DNA of 64,000 nucleotides from Fredinandcohnia aciditolerans (lineage in GTDB: Bacteria; Bacillota; Bacilli; Bacillales; Bacillaceae_L), in contig QGHH01000002.1 in assembly GCA_003640645.1 (NCBI GenBank), positions 24,180 to 88,179 of the forward strand, in the 5' to 3' direction. Of the stretch, positions 27,175 to 33,844 are shown one piece after another. The notes under the pieces were generated by a model. It did not search any database. It was not told the DNA's origin and saw only the letters and a program-made list of their open reading frames with translations. The position numbers and the translations under genes were made by a program. Within the stretch, counting starts at the first letter, position 1. Every line of letters begins with the position of its first letter.

Positions 27175-27738
27175 ATGGGAAAATACCTCATTTACCTCAT
27201 ATTAGCGATTGGCATCGGTGTAATTGGATATGCATCATGGGAAATCATGCACTCCAAGGCAGAAGCGAATGAATCATATGAGGAGGCAATAAAGGTCGTA
27301 GAGGAACCTGTAATAGAAAAAAAGAGAGAGAGGTTTGTTCCTAAACAGGGGGAAGTTGTTGGTCTCTTAACCATACCAAAAATAGATGCAGATTTAGCGA
27401 TCATAGAAGGCACAGACCCAGATGAATTAGGGAAAGGGGTAGGGCATTACAAAGGGGCCTATTACCCTGATGAAAATGGACAAATTGTATTATCAGGCCA
27501 TCGTGACACAGTATTTAAGCATATTGGAGAACTAGAAATTGGGGATGAAATGAAAGTTGAGGTCCCATATGGTGATTATTCCTATAAAATCAAGCATACC
27601 GATATTGTCGATGCAAATGATACGACAATCATTACACTTCAAAATGATGAGGAAGAACTAATCGTGACGACTTGTTATCCATTTGGCTATATTGGTGATG
27701 CGCCTTATCGATATATCATCTACGCACAAAGAATGTAA
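27175..27738 (+). CDS. Class D sortase
   Basis: This is a membrane-bound transpeptidase that cuts a sorting signal and joins the protein to the cell wall. It has 187 residues with one N-terminal membrane segment, then the sortase barrel. The catalytic residues are His109 (LSGHRDTVF), Cys167 (VTTCYPF) and Arg179 (APYRYIIYA). The TLxTC-like VTTCYPFG and the small size match class D enzymes of Bacillus, whose relatives accept LPNTA or LPDTA. All four anchored proteins in the window carry LPxTA rather than LPxTG, which fits this enzyme. GGAGGAG lies before the ATG. It is the only sortase in the window. Confidence 0.92.
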   Translation: MGKYLIYLILAIGIGVIGYASWEIMHSKAEANESYEEAIKVVEEPVIEKKRERFVPKQGEVVGLLTIPKIDADLAIIEGTDPDELGKGVGHYKGAYYPDENGQIVLSGHRDTVFKHIGELEIGDEMKVEVPYGDYSYKIKHTDIVDANDTTIITLQNDEEELIVTTCYPFGYIGDAPYRYIIYAQRM

Positions 27739-27765
27739 TTTCATCATGAATATCGGAATTTAAAA

Positions 27766-27795
27766 TAAAGCCCCTCAAAAAGAGAGGGGTCATTT
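27766..27795. terminator. Terminator between sortase and small minus-strand ORF
   Basis: GCCCCTC and GAGAGGGGT form a stem. The T-rich side (GGGGCTTTATTTT) is on the minus strand, so it best fits the small gene at 27795-27962. Confidence 0.65.
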
Positions 27796-27962
27796 CATTC
27801 AAACTTCTGAAAATATCCACATCCACTGCACGCTCTTCCTATCTGCTGCTTCGTAGTAGGGTTTATGTAGTAGACTTCATCATGTCCGCAAACGGAACAT
27901 TCCATATCATGTAAAACTTCACGGGGACCAAAGATTACATCGAGAATCAATTCGAAAGCCAA
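27795..27962 (-). CDS. Small zinc-ribbon-like protein
   Basis: This 55-codon frame on the minus strand contains MECSVCGHDEVYYINP and then RACSGCGYFQKFE. The two CxxC pairs about 20 residues apart are typical of a zinc ribbon. The start is unsure: TTG at 27962 has AAGGG about ten bases upstream, while TTG at 27971 is too close to it. A terminator in the right direction follows. The frame is too short to be certain, but the paired CxxC motifs and the context argue for a real gene. I cannot name the family. Confidence 0.55.
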   Translation of the reverse strand: MAFELILDVIFGPREVLHDMECSVCGHDEVYYINPTTKQQIGRACSGCGYFQKFE

Positions 27963-27971
27963 ATCTATCAA

Positions 27972-28307
27972 ATCCCTTCATTCTAAGTTCTATAAAAATA
28001 TATCATAGGAAGTTCCTAAACGCATAAGTACGCTATCATACATATTTATAATTCGTATCCTGGGCGATATATGAGAATGTGGTACCAGAAACATTAGAAA
28101 ATTTCCCCTCGTCCCCAATAAATATTACTTTTTTTCAAATTTCAACAAATTCCCGGGAAATATCTACAAATTATGAGTAGATATCGACAAATAAACTAGT
28201 ATGAAATGTAGAGAATTGAGGTTACAACGGTCGCCAAGAACAAGAATTTTAGGTTGCATTATCACTCTGACGTTTGCAGACAGGGGAACAGGTCATTTTT
28301 CAGTATC
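27972..28307. other. Intergenic region with an inverted repeat
   Basis: The only clear structure is ATATCTAC (28160-28167) and GTAGATAT (28177-28184), an inverted repeat with a nine-base gap that could be an operator. No gene, RNA or terminator could be supported in the rest. Confidence 0.5.
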
Positions 28308-29330
28308 CTAAGTATTTATATCACAATCTTCCCTAGGCTTTTTAAGGCGTTCCTCAAACAATCTTTTTTTCTCTTCGAAGCTAGGAGTATGTACAGGTTC
28401 TTTGCTCTGATCACGAGTATGAAACCAGTCAGGAAGGAGTTCTTGTCTTGTCGGTCTTTTTCGTGATTGGTGATTCGCTTGATTTTTATAAGCTAGACGT
28501 GCAGCTTGTACATCATCCAGAGTTTGATAGCCTTTATCTACCCAGTCCCTTAAGACCGCTTCTACATAATTCCAGCGCTTAGATGAATTTTCTAGAGCTA
28601 GTTTCATAGCTTCAATCACGAGTTCGTCTGATAAGTCATTACACCATGCCTTAATTTTATCTGCTAGAAAGTTTCCGATTGTGCCAAATCCATTTTGCTC
28701 GAAGAATCGGAACGGGTCTTCTTTTTCTTTATTTTGCTGTACATCTTTTGAAGAAGAAGAAGTCTCTGATGTAATCTTTGTAGTAATCTCTGTAGTAATC
28801 TTTGGTATTGGTGTGTTCAGATTGAACTCCTCTACATGCCAAGCTGAACCGCTCGACTGCTCAACTTGAACAGATGGACAGTCCAGATTGAGCACATCGT
28901 CTGCTCCATCTGAACCTACCACTTGTTCAGGTTGTTCTGCTGAGACAGGTTCTTCCTCCATGAAAATAAGGTCATCGGAAATACCGTCATCCTTTAACTC
29001 TTCCAGATTCTCATAATTTATCGTGTACCATTTCGTTTTGTCTAGTTTCAATCGATTGAAGTTTTGTGAGGTTAGGTAGCCTTTGTTTTCTAGTTTAATA
29101 ATTGTTCTTCGAATTGTGCTTTTTGAGAGGAAAGGGATTTGTTCGGCCAATTGATCATAGGTGAGATATACCCATTTTCGGTCAACTTTGATATGTTTGC
29201 TACGTTGGAGCCAGTAGTGGATTTGTTGAAGGATAATACTTTCATTTATACCGAGCAATACGGCAAGAGTTGGTACGACAATTAGTGGTCTTTCATTCAG
29301 TAGTATATTTCCAGTCATGTTTGTTTTCAT
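28308..29330 (-). CDS. DnaD-domain replication protein, phage or plasmid type
   Basis: This 340-residue protein has an N-terminal winged-helix part (GINESIILQQIHYWLQ, WVYLTYDQLAEQIPFLSKSTIRRTIIKLENKGYL). A variable acidic and Gln/Ser-rich linker follows, then a DnaD-like C-terminal domain (DPFRFFEQNGFGTIGNFLADKIKAW...LSDELVIEAMKLALENSSKRWNYVEAVLRDW). The layout matches replisome organisers encoded by prophages and integrative elements, which help load the replicative helicase. No other phage genes are nearby, so it may be a remnant or a domesticated gene. The ORF begins ATG AAA ACA AAC ATG, and either Met could serve. It points toward the ComK-like gene upstream, from which it is 155 bases away. 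Confidence 0.8.
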   Translation of the reverse strand: MKTNMTGNILLNERPLIVVPTLAVLLGINESIILQQIHYWLQRSKHIKVDRKWVYLTYDQLAEQIPFLSKSTIRRTIIKLENKGYLTSQNFNRLKLDKTKWYTINYENLEELKDDGISDDLIFMEEEPVSAEQPEQVVGSDGADDVLNLDCPSVQVEQSSGSAWHVEEFNLNTPIPKITTEITTKITSETSSSSKDVQQNKEKEDPFRFFEQNGFGTIGNFLADKIKAWCNDLSDELVIEAMKLALENSSKRWNYVEAVLRDWVDKGYQTLDDVQAARLAYKNQANHQSRKRPTRQELLPDWFHTRDQSKEPVHTPSFEEKKRLFEERLKKPREDCDINT

Positions 29331-29410
29331 CCTTTTTGTTTTTATTTGAGGGAGTGGGACAGTGGTTTTGCATCCTGTGATTTTGTGGTCAGTTTGCTCT
29401 GTTTATACAG

Positions 29411-29439
29411 TGGGACGGAGGGACAGTCCCGTGTCCCAA
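29411..29439. repeat. GGGAC palindromic repeat
   Basis: The segment reads TGGGACGGAGGGACAGTCCC and continues GTGTCCCA. It is the most distal clear copy of the family in the window. Confidence 0.7.
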
Positions 29440-29485
29440 GTAGATGAAGAAGGTCATTCATGGGACCAGTCCACTTAACCAAAAG

Positions 29486-29986
29486 TTACATTCCTAACAT
29501 TGGATGCGCTCGCATCTTTCCTTGTGTTGAATATTGCAAGACGCACATTGCGGTACGAGTGTATTGCTTTTCTAATAGATAATAAGATTCGTTCATAGGC
29601 AGTTCTTGTTGGTTTTTGAAATGAATGATTGTTTGGATTGTGTTGCTTTGGTGAGATGGTACGATTGATTTTATATGGTGGTAGAAGATCCAATTGCACT
29701 CAAACGCGGTAGGAGAGTGAGTGGGAAACGCGAAGATGTTTCTTCGAGGGTTGATTGGAATGGGTACCTTTTGAATCGCTCCAGTCAGATGGGTGACGGC
29801 TTTGCGCCTGCCTTCGTATGTAGAGCCGCCCTCGAGGCAAGCTGCTTTAATGATTTGGAGTGGAGTTTGTCTGATGTAGAGGGTTTGATTCTCCTCTTTG
29901 ACAATCGCTGAGTACTCGATTTCCTTTGCGGGACGGATTGCCATTGTGTGGGGGTTCACTTCGTAAGTGAGTTGAATACTTTTCAT
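29486..29986 (-). CDS. ComK-family transcription factor, short form
   Basis: This 166-residue protein matches the competence master regulator ComK along most of its length: YEVNPHTMAIRPAKE, LYIRQTPLQIIKAACLEGGSTYEGRRKAVTHLTG, PIPINPRRNIFAFPTHSPTAFECNWI and YRTAM-like TRTAM. B. subtilis ComK is 192 residues and ends in a tail that contains the MecA-binding site used for its degradation. This protein stops soon after the TRTAM block and lacks that tail. The start at 29986 has AAGGAG eight bases upstream; an earlier frame start at 30031 is not needed. It may be a ComK2-like paralogue with a different role or stability. DNA binding is expected from the family. Confidence 0.85.
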   Translation of the reverse strand: MKSIQLTYEVNPHTMAIRPAKEIEYSAIVKEENQTLYIRQTPLQIIKAACLEGGSTYEGRRKAVTHLTGAIQKVPIPINPRRNIFAFPTHSPTAFECNWIFYHHIKSIVPSHQSNTIQTIIHFKNQQELPMNESYYLLEKQYTRTAMCVLQYSTQGKMRAHPMLGM

Positions 29987-30101
29987 GTGGTTTTCTCCTT
30001 TTTTTGTGGTGGTGCGGGGGATTTTAATCAAGAGAAACGTTATTGGTCGGTTGAGAGGTGAATCAACAATATTGGAGAAGAATTAATAAGATTTCCATTA
30101 A

Positions 30102-30455
30102 TTATTTCATCTTTGGATCAGAAATAATGAACTTCGCCATTGTTCTGTTCATGGTGACGATATCTTCGTGGTATTGCTTTGGGATATCTTGATAGATCTC
30201 ATCTAATTTAAGCATCAACTCAGGGTGTTTGATTTGGCTCGTGAACTCAAAATCCCCAAATAGTTCTCCAGGATGAATATCAAGTTCAACTGCAATTCTC
30301 AATAACAGATCTACTGAAGGTGTTCCAATCCCACGCTCAATTTCACTTAAGTATTTATTGGATATTTCTAGGGTTTTTGCTAGTTCTACTTGGCTTAGTT
30401 TTTTCTTTCTACGAGACCTTTTAATACTTTGACCAATAACTGCAACATCTATCAT
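30102..30455 (-). CDS. XRE-family transcriptional regulator
   Basis: This protein is about 117 residues. An N-terminal helix-turn-helix of the Cro/C1 type (IGQSIKRSRRKKKLSQVELAKTLEISNKYLSEIERGIGTPSVDLLLRIAVELDIHPGELF) is followed by a helical tail that may serve for dimer formation. The ATG at 30455 is preferred to the GTG at 30464 because AGAGG then has normal spacing. It sits beside the ComK-like and DnaD-like genes and may control this accessory patch. The target is not visible. Confidence 0.85.
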   Translation of the reverse strand: MIDVAVIGQSIKRSRRKKKLSQVELAKTLEISNKYLSEIERGIGTPSVDLLLRIAVELDIHPGELFGDFEFTSQIKHPELMLKLDEIYQDIPKQYHEDIVTMNRTMAKFIISDPKMK

Positions 30456-30570
30456 AAAGATCACCTCTAGGACTAGTAAATCCTAGAAAAAACAAAATGA
30501 AAACACGCTGTTAGTTGGAGTGTATCAGAAATCAAACTATCAGTTTGATTTTTAGAAAATTTCTTTTTTA

Positions 30571-30620
30571 GGTCACAGTGACGCCCTGAAACTCCCTGAA
30601 ACTCCCTGAAATTTGTCACA
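30571..30620. repeat. Triple CCCTGAAACT repeat flanked by GTCACAG
   Basis: Three direct ten-base units (30584-30613) follow GTCACAGTGAC (30573-30583), and GTCACAG recurs after them (30615-30621). It lies upstream of the XRE gene on the minus strand and could be an operator array or a small tandem repeat. The remainder of 30456-30762 shows only the terminator at its end. Confidence 0.5.
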
Positions 30621-30689
30621 GTTATAGACCCGAATAATAGGTTAAGGAATGATTTTAATAAATAGAGTATCGTTAAACACACAAAAAAG

Positions 30690-30726
30690 AAAGACCGTAC
30701 ATTTACATATATAGTGAATGTACGGT
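30690..30726 (-). terminator. Terminator of the minus-strand mannoside operon
   Basis: GACCGTACATT and AATGTACGGTC form a long stem. On the minus strand it is followed by TTTCTTTTTT. Confidence 0.85.
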
Positions 30727-30762
30727 CCTCTATTAATATTTCAATGTCTAGTAGTTTCTAGT

Positions 30763-31821
30763 TCATTCATATTTTAATGAATCGAGTATTTCAGATAGAC
30801 TTAATTCCGCACAAGCCATTGAGGTATCTGCAACACCGTAATACATTTTTACAATGTCACCTTCAACCAATGCTCCACATGAAAATACGACGTTTCCGAA
30901 GAATCCTTCGACTTCATAGCTTGCTTCTGGTTCAAGAATCGGCTTTTCGGAACGAGCAATTATTTTTGTAGGATCTTCTAAGTTTAGTAAGACGGCACCC
31001 ATACAATATCGATTATCTTTACTTGCGCCATGATAAAGTTCTAGCCAGCCTTTATCTGTTTTGATTGGAACCGCTCCAGCTCCTATCCGTGCATCATCCC
31101 ACATATTATCACGTAGACCAAATATAAATTGATGATTCCCCCAGTAGAGTAGATTATCTGATTCAGCAATCCACACTTGAGGAGCGCCGGTTGCACTCGG
31201 TACAGGGCGATGTAAGGCATAATATTTTCCGTTTATTTTTTCAGGGAAAATTGTAACGTCCTTATTTTCTGGACTAAAGATCATGCCATGGTGGACAATC
31301 GTTTCTAAATCCTTCGTAGATACTAAGGATTCTCCCACACCCATTGGAGAAATGGCACTGAAGTACACATAATAGGTGTCATCTATTTTGGTAACACGCG
31401 GGTCCTCAATTCCGAATGTTTCGTGTTGGTTCGATGGATACACAAATGGTTTCTCATCCATTGTAAAATGACGCCCATCTTTACTTCTTGCTAAACGTAA
31501 ATAGGAGAGCGATGTTAAATAGGCAAACTTGTTTGTTTCTACATCGATAATCACACGAGGATCTGAAAAGTCATACCTTGGATCGTCTGTTCTTAACTCA
31601 ATTACTTCCAGCTCGTTCGTTGTTGGATTATATACAGGTGCTTTTACAATTTTTGGATCTTCACTCAGAGGTCTCTCTGCAACCCGTAATACAAGAATGG
31701 TTTCACCATTATATTCTGTGACTCCGGCATTAAATGCCCCAATTACTTCAAAGTTTTTATGATACGGTGTGACATCCATTGGTGTTAGTAATGGATTTTC
31801 TTCATAACGATAGATATTCAT
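30763..31821 (-). CDS. GH130 beta-mannoside phosphorylase (operon copy)
   Basis: This is a cytosolic enzyme of about 352 residues with the five-bladed propeller pattern of GH130: FNAGVTEYNGETILVLRVAER, YDFSDPRV, YLTSLSYLRLARSKDG, FGIEDPRVTKIDDTYY, DVTIFPEKINGKYYALHRP, GAGAVPIKTDKGWLELYHG and YEVEGFFGNVVFSCG. GH130 enzymes split beta-mannosides with phosphate to give mannose 1-phosphate. The exact linkage (beta-1,4 or beta-1,2, or Man-GlcNAc) cannot be read from sequence. The ATG at 31821 fits GGAG upstream; the TTG at 31824 is less likely. It is the last gene of the operon running from 38501. Confidence 0.9.
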   Translation of the reverse strand: MNIYRYEENPLLTPMDVTPYHKNFEVIGAFNAGVTEYNGETILVLRVAERPLSEDPKIVKAPVYNPTTNELEVIELRTDDPRYDFSDPRVIIDVETNKFAYLTSLSYLRLARSKDGRHFTMDEKPFVYPSNQHETFGIEDPRVTKIDDTYYVYFSAISPMGVGESLVSTKDLETIVHHGMIFSPENKDVTIFPEKINGKYYALHRPVPSATGAPQVWIAESDNLLYWGNHQFIFGLRDNMWDDARIGAGAVPIKTDKGWLELYHGASKDNRYCMGAVLLNLEDPTKIIARSEKPILEPEASYEVEGFFGNVVFSCGALVEGDIVKMYYGVADTSMACAELSLSEILDSLKYE

Positions 31822-31891
31822 CAATTTAACTCCTATTGTTGAATTTGAATTAGAAAGCTAATTCAAAGACATTATTTTATTCGTATTCAAA

Positions 31892-32857
31892 CTATCTGAT
31901 TTTCCCTTCGACGATATCTCCATATCCTTCAAAAGGATTATCGATGGTGATTCTTCCTTCTTCTGTATCACCAATCCCACTATATAAATCTACTTTCCCG
32001 TCAGGTCTCGCTACGATTCCTGAAGTAAAGGCACAGTCCATTAGATTTGGTCGTTTCGCAGGTCCTTCTGGATAACAAGAACGTGTTCCGATGATTTTTT
32101 CATCTAGTAATGTATGCGTATGAGGGTCAAAAACAAACGAAACATTCATATACACCTTACGTTCTTCTCCGTTATCAGTGGATTGATTGTAGCATTTATG
32201 TCCAATGACTCCGATGTACCCACTGGATAATAGATAACATTGGTTACAACCACCCCATTCATCCTGATCGAATAACCCTTCGATAATAGAGGCATTCTCA
32301 ATCACTTCTGCATTTAATTCATTAACATGATTGATGGTTGTAAATCCTACAATAGACTCGCTGCCATACTTTTTCCGGATTTCTTCGCTTCTTGGTCTTG
32401 AAAAGACGCCAATCTTGTTATCATGTAACTGAACAAGGCGAATGTCCTTCATATAATCAGGACCGGTTGTAAAGTAATATAAATTGTCTAATTCGGTACC
32501 CTTATAAAAATAACCGTAAAAGGTATCCACTTCACCTTGTTTATAACGAACGTGGGTGCCACCCATCACGAGTTCATGATCAATAAATGAAATATAAGGA
32601 TCTTCCAATTGATAGATCATGGAATCCTGCACTAATGTCCATTCATCCTTTCCGGTATTCTCGAATAAACGAACCCAAGATCGTGCCCATTCTTCACGTT
32701 TCTCTACTCTTCCAAAGAGAAAGGTTTTATTCTGATACGAGAAGGGGATGGATGTGTTATAGACGTCATAACCGTCTACACCAATAAAGGTGAGTGTTGC
32801 GGTTTCATATATTGTTTTGGTTTGTTCAAACTGTGCCCTTTTTTCCACTAAGTTCAA
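31892..32857 (-). CDS. DUF1861 beta-propeller protein, copy B
   Basis: This 321-residue cytosolic protein belongs to the DUF1861 family, which has the same propeller architecture as GH130. Conserved stretches shared with its neighbour at 32900 are GRVEKR, QLEDP, YMKDIRLVQLHDNKIGVFSRP, DEWGG.N and EGPAKRPNLMDCAF. From memory, Leishmania members of this family act as beta-mannan phosphorylases/mannosyltransferases (GT108), which would match a place beside GH130. No activity is proven for the bacterial forms known to me. The TTG start has GGAGG ten bases upstream, and a GTG nine bases later is an alternative. Confidence 0.8.
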   Translation of the reverse strand: MNLVEKRAQFEQTKTIYETATLTFIGVDGYDVYNTSIPFSYQNKTFLFGRVEKREEWARSWVRLFENTGKDEWTLVQDSMIYQLEDPYISFIDHELVMGGTHVRYKQGEVDTFYGYFYKGTELDNLYYFTTGPDYMKDIRLVQLHDNKIGVFSRPRSEEIRKKYGSESIVGFTTINHVNELNAEVIENASIIEGLFDQDEWGGCNQCYLLSSGYIGVIGHKCYNQSTDNGEERKVYMNVSFVFDPHTHTLLDEKIIGTRSCYPEGPAKRPNLMDCAFTSGIVARPDGKVDLYSGIGDTEEGRITIDNPFEGYGDIVEGKIR

Positions 32858-32899
32858 GTGTGAATAACCTCCTTTTTTACCTAATCCTTGTCTATGCTT

Positions 32900-33844
32900 T
32901 TATTGTTCAAATGATTGAAAAGGATCTGGTATGAGTAGCACCTGTGCGTCTGCATCACTTATGCCAGCATACAATTCTGCTGTTCCGTTTGCTTTACGGA
33001 CTAATCCGCCACTAAACACGACATCTACTAAATCCGGGCGCTTTGTGGGTCCTTCCAAGAAATCAGCTCTTTCTGCAATGATCCGCATGTTACTGTAATC
33101 CCCAGTTTCTGGATTTACGACAAAAATCATGGAGTGATAGTGACGATCTCCAGCCTCATCAAACCGTGCGACATGTCCTAAGACACCGAGCAGGCCGTTT
33201 GATAGAAGGTGGATTTCATTTGCGCCACCCCATTCTTCATCTAAAAATTGTTGAAATAAGGGGGCACTGTCGATACTTTCTATAGATAACTCATCCAGTG
33301 TACGTACTTTGGTAAAGCCAATTTTTCCTCGGCCGCCTTTTTCTCCTTGAGGGCGTGTAAATATACCGATAGAGCCATCCTTTAACTCCACCAAACGTAA
33401 ATCTTTCATGCCATCAGGGCCTTCAAAGAACTTTTCTAACGTGGCAATGTTATTCCCGCGATAAAAAACAGTTCTCCAGCTCAATGCATCTTGGAGGGTA
33501 GGGTGTGGGAAAGTTTCTACGCCTCCTAAGATTAACTCTTCCCCAATCTTTGTGAAGAAAGGATCCTGTAATTGAAAGACCGGACTATTCTCACGCAAGA
33601 TCCACTGATCGTCATGGTTTTCAAAAAACATGACTTCAGAAGCCTCGCTATCCCTTTTTTCCACTCGTCCTGCAATCACCCATTTTCCTTCGTCTTGAAA
33701 AGGGGCTGTAATGTTATAGATATCTCTGTCCGTTACTCCTGAAAAAGCAATTCTCTTTTTTTGATAAGGTTGTTGTCTATTTGCACGGTATTCTTCAAGT
33801 AATTGAATACTAGTTATCACTTTTTTTTCATTCTGTTTTAGCAC
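32900..33844 (-). CDS. DUF1861 beta-propeller protein, copy A
   Basis: This 314-residue paralogue of the downstream gene has GRVEKR, FEN, QLQDP, GMKDLRLVELKDGSIGIFTRP, DEWGGANEIHLLSNGLLGVLGH and EGPTKRPDLVDVVFSGG. The [EQ]DP motif occupies the place of the EDPR motif that holds the catalytic Asp of GH130, so a related phosphorylase-type activity is plausible. The GTG start overlaps the stop of the GH13 gene (TAGTG), so translation is probably coupled. Two diverged copies side by side suggest division of labour, for example by chain length. Confidence 0.8.
   Translation of the reverse strand: MLKQNEKKVITSIQLLEEYRANRQQPYQKKRIAFSGVTDRDIYNITAPFQDEGKWVIAGRVEKRDSEASEVMFFENHDDQWILRENSPVFQLQDPFFTKIGEELILGGVETFPHPTLQDALSWRTVFYRGNNIATLEKFFEGPDGMKDLRLVELKDGSIGIFTRPQGEKGGRGKIGFTKVRTLDELSIESIDSAPLFQQFLDEEWGGANEIHLLSNGLLGVLGHVARFDEAGDRHYHSMIFVVNPETGDYSNMRIIAERADFLEGPTKRPDLVDVVFSGGLVRKANGTAELYAGISDADAQVLLIPDPFQSFEQ

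Noticed and set aside
28254-28466. Plus-strand 70-codon frame opposite the DnaD-like gene
   Set aside because: It overlaps a well-supported gene on the other strand and has no homology pattern or ribosome binding site.
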